Counted from the first letter of the stretch, positions 42,342 through 52,426 are shown. The stretch is DNA of 64,000 bases from Bacteroides ovatus (GCF_001314995.1 NZ_CP012938.1:2666001-2730000); one strand, 5' to 3'. Numbers and translations are program-made. Notes: generated by a model not told the origin, from the letters alone.

Positions 42342-42692
42342 CAAATTATCGTTATATAGATTTTATCTAAATAACGAAGGGCTTTCAAAAGAAAGTAGAT
42401 TGCTCTTCAAATGTCTATCTACAAACCGAAATAATATTCCCGTACAAACGTACAAAAGTGAGAAAAAAGGCTAAAATTATATATATAAGACATTAACATA
42501 CAGATACTTATAAAACTGCAAGAGAGGGTAAACAGAGTGTGTCCGACAACAAACGCATAAGTCATTGAAAGTAAACACATTATTGTTAGCATGAAAAAAA
42601 CAAGAAAAAATAGATTTGTTTTTTCCGAATAAGATTCCCAATTTTGCAAATGTAGAAGTTTTGCTTAATTAATAAATGTATTAAAAGTTACT
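42342..42692. other. Gap upstream of dnaA
   Basis: 350 AT-rich bases. I looked for clusters of TTATCCACA-type DnaA boxes and for AT-rich 13-mers typical of an origin and did not find a cluster. A hydrophobic minus-strand frame (42419-42649) lacks gene-like features. Confidence 0.6.
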
Positions 42693-44105
42693 ATGATTGA
42701 ATCAAATCATGTCGTACTTTGGAACCGCTGTCTCGACGTTATTAAAGACAATGTTCCCGAGACGACATATAATACTTGGTTTGCCCCTATTGTTCCGTTG
42801 AAATATGAGGACAAAACGTTGATCTTACAGATCCCGAGCCAGTTTTTCTATGAAATACTGGAAGAGAGATTCGTAGATCTTATACGTAAGACATTATATA
42901 AGGTCATTGGCGAAGGAACCAAGTTGATGTACAATGTCATGGTGGACAAGACTTCGATTCCGAATCAAACCGTGAATCTCGAAGCAAGCAATCGTTCTAC
43001 GGCTGTTACTCCCAAAAGCATAATCGGAGGAAACAAAGCTCCCAGCTTCCTACAGGCTCCTGCCGTTCAGGATTTGGACCCGCATTTGAATCCCAATTAT
43101 AATTTTGAGAACTTCATTGAAGGATACAGCAATAAACTTTCAAGAAGTGTGGCGGAAGCCGTAGCGCAAAAACCGGGAGGGACTGCTTTCAACCCGTTAT
43201 TCCTTTATGGAGCATCCGGAGTAGGAAAGACGCACCTGGCAAACGCAATAGGCACGAAAATCAAAGAAATTTATCCAGAGAAAAGAGTATTGTACGTTTC
43301 GGCACATTTGTTCCAGGTACAATATACGGATTCTGTACGCAATAACACGACTAACGACTTTATTAACTTTTACCAGACGATTGATGTATTAATCATTGAT
43401 GATATTCAGGAGTTTGCCGGTGTCACCAAGACTCAAAACAACTTCTTCCATATCTTCAATCATTTACACCAGAACGGCAAACAGCTCATATTAACTTCAG
43501 ACCGTGCTCCTGTATTGTTGCAAGGTATTGAAGAACGCCTCCTGACCCGTTTCAAATGGGGTATGGTAGCCGAGCTTGAAAAGCCGACGGTAGAACTTCG
43601 CAAAAACATTCTACGCAACAAGATACACCGCGACGGGTTACAATTCCCGCCGGAAGTGATCGATTATATTGCCGAAAATGTGAATGAAAGTGTACGCGAT
43701 CTGGAAGGTATCGTCATTGCTATCATGGCTCGTTCCACTATTTTCAACAAAGAAATAGATTTGGATTTGGCACAACACATTGTACATGGCGTGGTTCATA
43801 ACGAAACTAAAGCGGTTACCATCGATGATATCCTCAAAGTGGTATGCAAGCATTTTGATCTGGAACCGTCTGCCATACATACAAAATCCAGAAAAAGGGA
43901 AGTCGTTCAAGCACGACAGATCGCCATGTATCTAGCTAAAAACCACACAGACTTTTCAACTTCTAAGATAGGTAAGTTTATCGGTAACAAAGACCATGCA
44001 ACGGTACTTCACGCCTGCAAAACCGTAAAAGGACAATTGGAGGTGGACAAAAGCTTTAGTGCAGAAGTACAGGAAATAGAATCGTTACTGAAAAAGAGAA
44101 ACTGA
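42693..44105 (+). CDS. dnaA: Chromosomal replication initiator DnaA
   Basis: This 470-residue protein has the four DnaA domains. Residues 1-90 are the helicase-loading domain I ([20 protein letters not shown]). A linker to about 115 follows. The AAA+ domain has Walker [15 protein letters not shown] near 172 and Walker [13 protein letters not shown] near 234, plus the initiator-specific motif region. The domain IV helix-turn-helix contains [20 protein letters not shown]. It binds DnaA boxes and opens the origin. Neither dnaN nor recF follows, as is usual for Bacteroides. Confidence 0.98.
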   Translation: MIESNHVVLWNRCLDVIKDNVPETTYNTWFAPIVPLKYEDKTLILQIPSQFFYEILEERFVDLIRKTLYKVIGEGTKLMYNVMVDKTSIPNQTVNLEASNRSTAVTPKSIIGGNKAPSFLQAPAVQDLDPHLNPNYNFENFIEGYSNKLSRSVAEAVAQKPGGTAFNPLFLYGASGVGKTHLANAIGTKIKEIYPEKRVLYVSAHLFQVQYTDSVRNNTTNDFINFYQTIDVLIIDDIQEFAGVTKTQNNFFHIFNHLHQNGKQLILTSDRAPVLLQGIEERLLTRFKWGMVAELEKPTVELRKNILRNKIHRDGLQFPPEVIDYIAENVNESVRDLEGIVIAIMARSTIFNKEIDLDLAQHIVHGVVHNETKAVTIDDILKVVCKHFDLEPSAIHTKSRKREVVQARQIAMYLAKNHTDFSTSKIGKFIGNKDHATVLHACKTVKGQLEVDKSFSAEVQEIESLLKKRN

Positions 44106-44109
44106 AATC

Positions 44110-44204
44110 AAGTATCAAGTATTAAGCATTACCGTTGCTATACAATATCGCATGATAAAGTCCATCCGCATGGATAATACTTAATACTTGATACTTAATA
44201 CTTA
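44110..44204. repeat. Mirrored tandem word AAGTATTAAG after dnaA
   Basis: AAGTATCAAGTATTAAGCA (44110-44128) faces TAATACTTAATACTTGATAC and a further TTAATACTTA (44175-44204). It is the same word as at 14527-14635 and probably acts as a shared hairpin between the convergent dnaA and nitroreductase genes. Confidence 0.75.
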
Positions 44205-44945
44205 TTTCAAGAATCCTTGCTGGCGAAGTACTTTCAATAGATTTTCGGACATAAATTCGTTATCTTTCTTTGTGTAACGCACGTCTGTAAAGACTTGAGC
44301 CAATGTTTCTTTTTTATTTTCTTCGATAAACTGCTTGTTTTCCGGCAATGATTCTTTGTAGGCATAGAGTTTATCTATTCCTTCCGGTGTATAGTCGTGA
44401 TATTTTTCATCGTGCACGGCAGCTTCCAAAGGCAAACGGTCTACTTGTGCGGGAATACCGTCCGGATAGCCTACCGTTATTGTGGTGAGAGGAAATACCA
44501 GTTCGGGGAGTTGGAGGGTATCAATAATCATTTGAGGATTATAAGTGGTAGTTCCTAAATAACAAATGCCGAGTCCTGCTTCTTCCGCCAGCGTACAAAA
44601 AGTCTGCGCAACAAGCAAAGTATCCATAGACGCATTCATAAAAGACATTAAATTATCGTAGCCCGGCACTGCTTTCCGCTGTTCACACCATTTGCTGAAA
44701 CGACGGAAATCAGCACAAAAAGTCAATACGACTGGAGCATTTTTTACCATCGGCTGATTGAAATGAGCAGGCGAAAGTTTCTCCTTCATTTCCGCATCGC
44801 GAGTCACAATCACACTATAAAGTTGCATCCCACCCATCGTAGAAGCACGGAAAGAGGTTTCAAGCAAATCATTTAACAAACTCGGATTTATATCTTTAGG
44901 CAGATATTTCCGGATAGTTCTTCTGTTCTTTACGGTTTCAAACAT
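44202..44945 (-). CDS. Nitroreductase-family oxidoreductase (NfsA/FRP-like)
   Basis: The ATG at 44945 (MFETVKNRRTIRKYLPKDIN) gives 247 residues. FMN-binding signatures are the N-terminal RRTIRKY and EAGLGICYLGTTTYNP. NAPVVLTFCADFRRFSKWCE is typical of the NfsA/FRP type. It probably reduces quinones or nitroaromatics with NAD(P)H in the cytoplasm and would activate drugs such as metronidazole in related proteins (family knowledge). The predicted promoter lies only 13 bases before the ATG, so the leader is very short. Confidence 0.88.
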   Translation of the reverse strand: MFETVKNRRTIRKYLPKDINPSLLNDLLETSFRASTMGGMQLYSVIVTRDAEMKEKLSPAHFNQPMVKNAPVVLTFCADFRRFSKWCEQRKAVPGYDNLMSFMNASMDTLLVAQTFCTLAEEAGLGICYLGTTTYNPQMIIDTLQLPELVFPLTTITVGYPDGIPAQVDRLPLEAAVHDEKYHDYTPEGIDKLYAYKESLPENKQFIEENKKETLAQVFTDVRYTKKDNEFMSENLLKVLRQQGFLK

Positions 44946-44957
44946 ATCTTTTTTTTG

Positions 44958-44965
44958 CAAAGATA
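44958..44965 (-). promoter_or_regulatory. Promoter -7 element TATCTTTG of the nitroreductase gene
   Basis: A perfect match on the minus strand. It predicts a leader of only a few bases. Confidence 0.55.
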
Positions 44966-45147
44966 TAAAAAGAAAAAAATAATCCACCACACTAGTGGAA
45001 TAGAATAGTTTTCTTTTTGGAGAACTTTAACCTTTGAACAAAATTCAATTCTAACTGTTTATCAAATACTTAGCATAAACAAATGGAAAACTTGCAACCT
45101 GTTAATAAATTAATTCATTTTTATTTTGATAGATGAAAAAACATTCT

Positions 45148-45155
45148 TAGCTTTG
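45148..45155 (+). promoter_or_regulatory. Promoter of nrdJ (TAGCTTTG with TTTTG at -33)
   Basis: A perfect -7 element with TTTTG at 45124-45128, 19 bases upstream. This is the best two-part Bacteroides promoter in the window. Confidence 0.7.
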
Positions 45156-45229
45156 CGCCTACATTTGTTAACGATAAGTAAACTTCTACATATTACTTAT
45201 TAAAAACGAGATTTAACACAAATTGAATC

Positions 45230-47773
45230 GTGGAAAAACAGATTTATTCTTACGACGAAGCCTATGAAGAATCTTTACGATATTTTCAAGGCGACGAGCT
45301 TGCTGCAAGGGTTTGGGTAAACAAATACGCAGTAAAGGATTCTTTCGGTAATATCTATGAAAAATCCCCGGAAGACATGCATTGGAGAATTGCAAATGAA
45401 GTGGCACGCGTAGAATCGAAGTATCCGAATGCGTTGACAGCAAAAGAACTGTATGATTTACTGGATCACTTCAAGTACATCGTCCCCCAAGGTAGCCCGA
45501 TGACAGGAATCGGTAACGACTACCAGGTTGCTTCACTATCCAACTGCTTCGTTATCGGAGTGGACGGTGCAGCCGACTCTTATGGCGCTATCATCAAAAT
45601 CGACGAAGAACAGGTACAACTAATGAAAAGACGCGGTGGTGTAGGTCATGACTTATCACACATCCGTCCGAAAGGTTCTCCCGTTAAAAACTCGGCGTTG
45701 ACTTCTACCGGTCTTGTTCCGTTCATGGAACGATATTCGAATTCCACTCGTGAAGTAGCTCAAGACGGACGTCGCGGTGCATTGATGTTGAGCGTGTCTA
45801 TCAAGCATCCGGATTCGGAAGCATTCATTGATGCCAAGATGACCGAAGGTAAAGTGACCGGAGCAAACGTTTCTGTCAAGTTGGACGACGCTTTCATGCA
45901 GGCTGCCGTAGACGAAAAGCCGTATGTACAGCAATATCCTATCGACTCTGCCCAACCTACATTCACCAAGGAAATCGACGCTTCTACCTTGTGGAAGAAA
46001 ATCGTTCACAATGCATGGAAATCGGCAGAACCGGGCGTTTTGTTCTGGGATACGATTATCCGTGAATCTGTGCCTGATTGTTATGCAGACCTGGGGTATA
46101 GAACGGTATCTACCAACCCATGCGGAGAAATTCCTCTATGTCCTTACGATTCTTGCCGCTTATTGGCTATCAATCTATATTCTTATGTGGTAAATCCGTT
46201 CAAACCGGATGCTTATTTTGATTTCGACTTGTTCCAAAAACACGTGGCTCTCGCTCAACGGATCATGGACGATATTATCGATCTCGAACTAGAGAAGATC
46301 GAACGTATCATGACCAAGATTGACGAAGATCCGGAAAACGAAGAAGTGAAACATGCGGAACGTGCACTTTGGGAGAAAATCTACAAGAAGAGCGGACAAG
46401 GTCGTCGTACCGGCGTAGGTATCACTGCAGAAGGTGATATGCTTGCTGCTTTAGGATTACGTTACGGAACGGAAGAAGCAACGGAATTCTCTGAAAAAGT
46501 ACACAAGACAGTAGCTCTCGGTGCCTATCGTTCTTCAGTGGAAATGGCCAAAGAACGCGGTGCCTTCGAAATATACAATAGCGAACGTGAACAGAACAAT
46601 CCGTTCATCCAACGCTTGGCAGCAGCCGACCCGAAACTGTATGAGGACATGAAGAAATACGGTCGCCGCAACATTGCCTGTCTGACGATTGCTCCAACCG
46701 GAACGACCAGTTTGATGACGCAGACCACTTCGGGTATCGAGCCTGTATTCCTGCCTGTTTACAAACGTAGAAGAAAGGTAAACCCGAACGATACGAATGT
46801 GCATGTAGACTTTGTAGACGAAACAGGGGACGCATTTGAAGAATACATCGTATTCCATCATAAATTTGTTACCTGGATGGAAGCTAACGGATACGATCCG
46901 GCCAGACGTTACACCCAAGAAGAGATTGACGAACTGGTTGCCAAATCTCCTTATTACAAAGCGACTTCTAACGATGTCGACTGGTTGATGAAGGTGAAAA
47001 TGCAGGGAAGAATCCAGAAATGGGTAGACCACTCTATCAGCGTAACCATCAATCTGCCGAACGATGTGGACGAGGATTTAGTAAACCGCCTGTATGTAGA
47101 GGCATGGAAATCCGGCTGTAAAGGTTGTACCGTATATCGTGACGGTTCACGCTCCGGAGTACTGATCTCTACGAAATCGGATAAGGACAAGAAAGAAGGA
47201 CTTCCTCCTTGCAAACCGCCTACGGTTGTAGAGGTACGTCCGAGAATATTGGAAGCAGACGTTGTCCGTTTCCAGAACAACAAGGAAAAATGGGTAGCTT
47301 TTGTCGGATTATTGGACGGACACCCCTATGAAATATTCACTGGTTTGCAAGATGACGACGAAGGTATCTTGCTGCCTAAGAGCGTAACTTGCGGACGTAT
47401 CATCAAAAATGTGGATGAAGACGGTACCAAACGTTACGACTTCCAATTCGAGAACAAACGCGGATATAAGACGACCATTGAAGGATTGTCAGAGAAGTTC
47501 AACAAGGAATACTGGAACTATGCAAAATTGATTTCCGGCGTGCTTCGCTACCGGATGCCGATTGAACAGGTTATCAAACTGGTTGGCTCTCTGCAATTGA
47601 ACAGTGAAAGTATCAACACTTGGAAAAACGGTGTAGAACGTGCATTGAAGAAGTATATTCAGGATGGAACGGAAGCCAAAGGTAAGAAGTGCCCGAACTG
47701 TGGCAACGAGACATTGGTTTATCAGGAAGGCTGTCTGATTTGTACTACTTGCGGCGCTTCCAGATGTGGATAA
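45230..47773 (+). CDS. nrdJ: Adenosylcobalamin-dependent (class II) ribonucleotide reductase
   Basis: The enzyme makes deoxyribonucleotides using coenzyme B12, independently of oxygen. It starts with GTG at 45230 (MEKQIYSYDEAYEESLRYFQ), the only start that keeps the conserved N-terminus, and has 847 residues. Key parts are the redox cysteine in SLSNCFVIG, the radical-site motif STNPCGEIPLCPYDSC near 296, APTGTTSLM and a C-terminal zinc ribbon (KCPNCGNE and CTTCGASRCG). The leader of about 70 nt is too short for a cobalamin riboswitch, so B12 control is not evident. A terminator follows. Confidence 0.93.
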   Translation: MEKQIYSYDEAYEESLRYFQGDELAARVWVNKYAVKDSFGNIYEKSPEDMHWRIANEVARVESKYPNALTAKELYDLLDHFKYIVPQGSPMTGIGNDYQVASLSNCFVIGVDGAADSYGAIIKIDEEQVQLMKRRGGVGHDLSHIRPKGSPVKNSALTSTGLVPFMERYSNSTREVAQDGRRGALMLSVSIKHPDSEAFIDAKMTEGKVTGANVSVKLDDAFMQAAVDEKPYVQQYPIDSAQPTFTKEIDASTLWKKIVHNAWKSAEPGVLFWDTIIRESVPDCYADLGYRTVSTNPCGEIPLCPYDSCRLLAINLYSYVVNPFKPDAYFDFDLFQKHVALAQRIMDDIIDLELEKIERIMTKIDEDPENEEVKHAERALWEKIYKKSGQGRRTGVGITAEGDMLAALGLRYGTEEATEFSEKVHKTVALGAYRSSVEMAKERGAFEIYNSEREQNNPFIQRLAAADPKLYEDMKKYGRRNIACLTIAPTGTTSLMTQTTSGIEPVFLPVYKRRRKVNPNDTNVHVDFVDETGDAFEEYIVFHHKFVTWMEANGYDPARRYTQEEIDELVAKSPYYKATSNDVDWLMKVKMQGRIQKWVDHSISVTINLPNDVDEDLVNRLYVEAWKSGCKGCTVYRDGSRSGVLISTKSDKDKKEGLPPCKPPTVVEVRPRILEADVVRFQNNKEKWVAFVGLLDGHPYEIFTGLQDDDEGILLPKSVTCGRIIKNVDEDGTKRYDFQFENKRGYKTTIEGLSEKFNKEYWNYAKLISGVLRYRMPIEQVIKLVGSLQLNSESINTWKNGVERALKKYIQDGTEAKGKKCPNCGNETLVYQEGCLICTTCGASRCG

Positions 47774-47812
47774 TAGTCCTACGTATGTTAATTAATATAT
47801 AAACAAAAGATT

Positions 47813-47846
47813 AAAAGGAGTCCGGTGCGGCTCCTTTTATTTTTTA
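47813..47846 (+). terminator. Terminator after nrdJ
   Basis: The stem AAAAGGAG / CTCCTTTT is extended by CCG/CGG and followed by ATTTTTT. Confidence 0.85.
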
Positions 47847-47861
47847 TTCAAAAAAATGTCT

Positions 47862-47869
47862 TATACTTG
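47862..47869 (+). promoter_or_regulatory. Promoter -7-like element TATACTTG of malQ
   Basis: Seven of eight positions match TAnnTTTG. It lies 35 bases before the ATG at 47905. Confidence 0.45.
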
Positions 47870-47904
47870 CAGTGTCTTACATATACAATCAAAATCTAAT
47901 ATAT

Positions 47905-50586
47905 ATGATTCTATCATTTAATATTGAATACCGCACCAATTGGGGAGAAGAAGTAAGGATTTCCGGCTTATTTCCGGAATCAATTCCTTTACACACCACC
48001 GATGGTATCTATTGGACGGCAGAACTTGAGCTTGAAGTCCCTCAAGAAGGGATGACCATCAATTATAGCTATCAGATAGAGCAAAACGGAATAGTTATCC
48101 GCAAGGAATGGGACAGTTTTTCGAGATCTATTTTCTTATCAGGCAGTTCCAGGAAGATATACAGAATCAATGATTGCTGGAAAAATATTCCGGAACAACT
48201 GTATCTTTATAGTTCTGCTTTTACAGAAGCCTTACTGGCACATCCTGAAAAAGAGAATATCCCGCAAAGATATAAGAAGGGACTGGTTATCAAGGCCTAC
48301 GCCCCACGTATCAACAAAGATTATTGCCTGGCAATTTGTGGCAACCAGAAATCATTAGGTCACTGGGACCCGGAGAAAGCGGTATTGATGAGTGATACCA
48401 ATTTCCCGGAATGGCAGATAGAGCTGGACGCCAGCAAACTTAAATATCCGCTGGAATATAAATTCATCCTCTACAACAAACAGGAAAAGAAAGCAGACTG
48501 CTGGGAGAAAAACCCTAACCGCTATCTGGCAGACCCGGAACTGAAGACCAACGAAACGCTCGTGATTTCCGACCGATATGCTTATTTCGACATTCCCGCA
48601 TGGAAAGGGGCAGGAATCGCTATACCCGTATTTTCTTTAAAATCAGAGAAAAGTTTCGGAGTAGGTGATTTCGGCGACTTGAAACGTATGGTAGACTGGG
48701 CAGTAAATACTCGCCAGAAAGTTATTCAGATTTTACCGGTCAACGACACCACCATGACTCATGCATGGACGGACTCTTATCCTTATAACAGCATTTCTAT
48801 TTATGCTTTCCATCCGATGTATGCGGATATCAGGCAAATGGGAACTCTGAAAGATAAAGAAGCGGCATCAAAATTCAGCAAGAAGCAAAAGGAACTGAAC
48901 AGCCTCCCTGCTATTGACTACGAAGCGGTCAACCAAACAAAATGGGAGTTTTTCAACTTACTGTTCCGACAGGAAGGAGAAAAGGTATTGGCTTCCAAAG
49001 GTTTCAAAGATTTCTTTGAAACGAACAAGGAATGGCTGCAACCTTATGCAGTCTTTAGTTATCTGCGCGATGCCTACAAAACGCCCAATTTCCGCAAATG
49101 GCCGCGACACTCTGTTTACCAAGCGGAAGATATAGAAAAAATGTGCCAACCGGGAACGGCAGATTATCCGCACATCTCGTTGTATTATTATATCCAGTAT
49201 CATCTGCATCTACAGCTGTTGTCTGCAACCGAATATGCCCGCCAACACGGTGTTGTATTAAAGGGGGATATTCCGATTGGTATCAGCCGCAACAGCGTGG
49301 AAGCCTGGACAGAACCTCATTACTTCAATCTAAACGGACAAGCGGGTGCTCCGCCCGATGATTTCTCGATCAACGGGCAAAACTGGGGATTCCCCACATA
49401 CAACTGGGATGTCATGGAAAAAGACGGATACCGCTGGTGGATGAAGCGTTTTCAGAAAATGGCAGAATACTTCGATGCTTACCGGATCGATCATATCCTC
49501 GGGTTCTTCCGTATTTGGGAAATACCAATGCACGCTGTACACGGATTGTTAGGTCAGTTTGATCCTTCTTTACCGATGAGCCGGGAAGAAATCGAAAGTT
49601 ATGGTCTAACGTTCCGGGATGAATATCTGCTACCATTCATCCATGAATCTTTCCTCGGACAGTTGTTCGGACCGCATACCCATTTAGTCAAACAGGACTT
49701 TCTTCAATTGATTGATGACTCCGGACTTTATCGGATGAAACCGGGATTCGAAACACAACGGGAGGTAGAACAATTCTTTGCTGGTAGAAATGATGAAGAT
49801 AGTATCTGGATTCGGGAAGGGCTTTATTCATTAATCAGTAACGTCTTATTTGTTGCGGATAAGAAAGAGGAAGGTAAATACCACCCGCGTATCGGTGTGC
49901 AACGAGATTTCGTATTCCGGTCGCTGAACGAAGAAGAGAAAAATGCGTTTAACAGACTATACGACCAGTATTATTACCATCGGCACAACGAGTTCTGGTA
50001 TCAACAGGCTATGAAGAAGTTACCTCAACTGACACAATCAACCCGCATGTTGGTTTGTGGAGAAGATTTGGGGATGATTCCTGCTTGTGTGTCGTCGGTG
50101 ATGAATGAGCTCCGGATTCTTAGTCTGGAAATTCAGCGGATGCCTAAGAATCCGATGCATGAATTCGGGCATTTAAATGAGTATCCGTACCGGTCTGTCT
50201 GCACAATCTCCACTCACGATATGTCTACGTTGCGTGGCTGGTGGGAAGAAGATTATCAACAGACCCAACGTTACTATAATGCAACGTTAGGACATTATGG
50301 AGTTGCACCGACAACTGCCACCCCGGAGTTGTGCGAGGAAATCGTACGCAACCATCTCAACAGTAATTCCATTCTCTGTATCTTGTCTTTCCAGGATTGG
50401 TTATCGATAGACGGGAAATGGAGAAATCCGAATGTGGCGGAAGAGCGAATTAATGTTCCATCCAATCCACGAAACTACTGGAGATACCGGATGCATCTCA
50501 CTCTGGAGCAGTTGATGAAAGCAAAAACACTTAATGATAAGATTAGCGAATTGATTAAATACACAGGAAGAGATCCGAATAAATAG
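47905..50586 (+). CDS. malQ: 4-alpha-glucanotransferase (GH77) with two N-terminal CBM20 domains
   Basis: The ATG at 47905 (MILSFNIEYRTNWGEEVRIS) gives 893 residues. Two starch-binding CBM20-type modules come first (about 1-100 and 125-225, the second with AICGNQKSLGHWDPEKAVLM). The GH77 barrel follows. Its nucleophile is the Asp in AYRIDHILGFFR (about 527), its acid/base is the Glu in VCGEDLGMIP (about 719), and a supporting aspartate is in THDMSTLRGWW (about 769). The enzyme moves glucan segments between maltodextrins. The CBM20-CBM20-GH77 layout is that of plant-DPE2-like amylomaltases common in Bacteroidetes. It is probably cytoplasmic because it has no signal peptide. Confidence 0.93.
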   Translation: MILSFNIEYRTNWGEEVRISGLFPESIPLHTTDGIYWTAELELEVPQEGMTINYSYQIEQNGIVIRKEWDSFSRSIFLSGSSRKIYRINDCWKNIPEQLYLYSSAFTEALLAHPEKENIPQRYKKGLVIKAYAPRINKDYCLAICGNQKSLGHWDPEKAVLMSDTNFPEWQIELDASKLKYPLEYKFILYNKQEKKADCWEKNPNRYLADPELKTNETLVISDRYAYFDIPAWKGAGIAIPVFSLKSEKSFGVGDFGDLKRMVDWAVNTRQKVIQILPVNDTTMTHAWTDSYPYNSISIYAFHPMYADIRQMGTLKDKEAASKFSKKQKELNSLPAIDYEAVNQTKWEFFNLLFRQEGEKVLASKGFKDFFETNKEWLQPYAVFSYLRDAYKTPNFRKWPRHSVYQAEDIEKMCQPGTADYPHISLYYYIQYHLHLQLLSATEYARQHGVVLKGDIPIGISRNSVEAWTEPHYFNLNGQAGAPPDDFSINGQNWGFPTYNWDVMEKDGYRWWMKRFQKMAEYFDAYRIDHILGFFRIWEIPMHAVHGLLGQFDPSLPMSREEIESYGLTFRDEYLLPFIHESFLGQLFGPHTHLVKQDFLQLIDDSGLYRMKPGFETQREVEQFFAGRNDEDSIWIREGLYSLISNVLFVADKKEEGKYHPRIGVQRDFVFRSLNEEEKNAFNRLYDQYYYHRHNEFWYQQAMKKLPQLTQSTRMLVCGEDLGMIPACVSSVMNELRILSLEIQRMPKNPMHEFGHLNEYPYRSVCTISTHDMSTLRGWWEEDYQQTQRYYNATLGHYGVAPTTATPELCEEIVRNHLNSNSILCILSFQDWLSIDGKWRNPNVAEERINVPSNPRNYWRYRMHLTLEQLMKAKTLNDKISELIKYTGRDPNK

Positions 50587-50635
50587 AATAAAAGATACAA
50601 GTAACTTTCTAAAAGGATATTTTCCGGACACTACC

Positions 50636-50696
50636 GACGCGGATAACACTAGATTAAGAACGCTAAAAATCTATGTGATCCGCGTCATTCGTTTTT
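50636..50696. repeat. Palindrome with word GACGCGGATnACA after malQ
   Basis: GACGCGGAT (50636-50644) pairs with ATCCGCGTC (50678-50686). The inner AACACTAGATT / AATCTATGTG also pair. GTTTTTC follows, so it may serve as a terminator. The word ATCCGCGTCATTCG is related to those at 52364 and 59509. Confidence 0.7.
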
Positions 50697-50852
50697 CAAG
50701 GATATATTGATAACAGAGGTAAAATAAGGAGTTTCAAAACATAGTCAACCATTTTTTTCGCAATAATATCATTACTATATATCATACTTTTTCGCTTTTC
50801 GCATCATTCGTTTATTTTTTCAATGTTCCTCTTTTTATTCCGATTTATAAAG

Positions 50853-50860
50853 TATCTTTG
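50853..50860 (+). promoter_or_regulatory. Promoter -7 element TATCTTTG of the acyltransferase gene
   Basis: A perfect TAnnTTTG, 28 bases before the ATG at 50889. It excludes the earlier in-frame ATG at 50823. Confidence 0.6.
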
Positions 50861-50888
50861 CGCCGAAAAAGAGAAATTAAAAGAGATA

Positions 50889-51941
50889 ATGGAAGGCAAC
50901 CAGAGCAGACGTATTGATTTTGTGGACTTAACCAAAGGAGTCTGCATTATCCTTGTGGTAATGGCACACGTTGGAGGGGCCTTCGAACAACTGGATACGA
51001 ATTCGATGTTATCCTGTTTCCGCATGCCGCTTTACTTCTTTATCTCGGGAGTGTTTTTCAAATCATACGAAGGCCTGTTCGGATTCATCCTACGAAAAAT
51101 AAACAAATTGATTATTCCTTTTCTTTTCTTCTATCTAAGTGCATTTCTAATGAAATACATTGTTTGGAAGATTGCTCCGAGGGTATTTCAACTGCCTGTG
51201 TCGTGGAATGAACTCTTGGTTGTATTTCATGGACACGACCTTATCAAGTTCAATCCACCGATCTGGTTTCTACTCGCATTATTCAATTGCAACATCCTGT
51301 TTTATCTAATTCACTTTCTGCGCGAAAAGCATCTGCTTGTCATGTTCGCTGTGACAATCCTGATTGGTTGCGCAGGATTTTATCTCGGAAAATTACAGAT
51401 AGAATTACCCCTGTATATAGATGTTTCCATGACTGCCCTCCCCTTCTATGTAGCCGGTTTCTGGATCCGACGGTATAATTTCTTTCTATATCCCAGCCAT
51501 CGTTTCGACAAACTGATACCGGTTTTTGTTGTATTGGCACTGGTGGTAATGTACTTTACCGCTACCACATTGGGTATGCGTACTAACAATTATACGGGAA
51601 ATATTTTTCAAGTATATATCGCTGCGTTTGCAGGAATATTTATGATTATGTTACTTTGCAAAAAAGTGAAGAAGATAAAGGTTGTTTCTTACTTGGGACG
51701 ATATTCAATCATCACCTTGAGTATTCATGGACCGATACTTCATTTTTTAGGTCCATTAGTCAGCCGTTATATTCACAATAGTTGGGCACAGGCAAGCGCA
51801 CTTCTGCTTATAACATTAAGCATCTGCCTTCTGCTCACACCCGTCTTTCTTAAAGTGATTCCACAAATGGTTGCACAGAAAGACCTGTTAAAAGTCAAAC
51901 AAGATCACACTAAAAAGACAGTATATGAAGATAAACAGTAG
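50889..51941 (+). CDS. Acyltransferase family 3 membrane protein
   Basis: The ATG at 50889 gives 350 residues. The AT3 signature opens the protein: RRIDFVDLTKGVCIILVVMA with His in AHVGG, then RMPLYFFISGVFFK. About ten membrane segments follow. Members move acetyl or succinyl groups onto surface polysaccharides or other cell-envelope molecules. The acceptor cannot be predicted. The last 17 bases overlap the start of folB, so the two are translated from one message. Confidence 0.88.
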   Translation: MEGNQSRRIDFVDLTKGVCIILVVMAHVGGAFEQLDTNSMLSCFRMPLYFFISGVFFKSYEGLFGFILRKINKLIIPFLFFYLSAFLMKYIVWKIAPRVFQLPVSWNELLVVFHGHDLIKFNPPIWFLLALFNCNILFYLIHFLREKHLLVMFAVTILIGCAGFYLGKLQIELPLYIDVSMTALPFYVAGFWIRRYNFFLYPSHRFDKLIPVFVVLALVVMYFTATTLGMRTNNYTGNIFQVYIAAFAGIFMIMLLCKKVKKIKVVSYLGRYSIITLSIHGPILHFLGPLVSRYIHNSWAQASALLLITLSICLLLTPVFLKVIPQMVAQKDLLKVKQDHTKKTVYEDKQ

Positions 51942-52296
51942 CTATATCCTTTTGAAAGAAATTCGTTGTTACGCCTATCATGGAGTTGCACCGCAAGAAA
52001 ATCTGATTGGGAATGAATATCTCATTGACCTGAAACTGAAAGTAGATATCAGCAAAGCTGCCCGGACAGATGAAGTTACCGACACCGTCAACTATGCTGA
52101 AGTACATCAGGTGATAGAAAATGAAATGGCTGTTCCCTCAAAATTGCTGGAACACGTTAGCGGACGGATTATACAAAAACTCTTTGACCAATTCCCCTGT
52201 ATTGAAGAAATCGAACTCCGGCTTTCCAAACGAAACCCACCGATGGGAGCAGATATAGAGTCTGCAGGAATTGAGCTACACTGCAGCAGGAAATAA
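51925..52296 (+). CDS. folB: Dihydroneopterin aldolase
   Basis: This 123-residue folate-biosynthesis enzyme converts dihydroneopterin to hydroxymethyl-dihydropterin and glycolaldehyde. The conserved IRCYAYHGVAPQENLIGNEY with the His-Gly pair, the middle DEVTDTVNYAEVHQVIENEM with catalytic Tyr and Glu, and the final ELRLSKRNPPMGADIESAGI are all FolB motifs. The start overlaps the acyltransferase gene by 17 bases. A hairpin terminator follows. Confidence 0.95.
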   Translation: MKINSSYILLKEIRCYAYHGVAPQENLIGNEYLIDLKLKVDISKAARTDEVTDTVNYAEVHQVIENEMAVPSKLLEHVSGRIIQKLFDQFPCIEEIELRLSKRNPPMGADIESAGIELHCSRK

Positions 52297-52331
52297 GATA
52301 ATCACAGCTGGAAATGAAACATAAATGACGA

Positions 52332-52385
52332 AATGCAGATAATACGATATTAATAAAGTAATCCGTATCATCTGCATTCCTTTTT
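52332..52385 (+). terminator. Terminator hairpin after folB
   Basis: AATGCAGATAATACG (52332-52346) pairs with CGTATCATCTGCATT (52364-52378) with one mismatch, then CC and five T. The arm shares the ATCCGTATCATCTGC word with other intergenic palindromes in the window. Confidence 0.75.
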
Positions 52386-52426
52386 AAGCAAGATCTGCTT
52401 CTATTTTCACAGCCGTAAACTACCGC

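Noticed and set aside
42419..42649. 76-codon hydrophobic minus-strand frame
   Set aside because: It is in AT-rich DNA, where hydrophobic chance frames are common, and has no promoter or conserved pattern.
42342..42692. Replication origin upstream of dnaA
   Set aside because: No cluster of DnaA boxes was seen. Only isolated TTATCCACA-like sequences occur elsewhere (32352 and the complement near 47764).
44991..45229. Cobalamin riboswitch before nrdJ
   Set aside because: I could not find the conserved B12-box-type core, and the predicted leader is too short.
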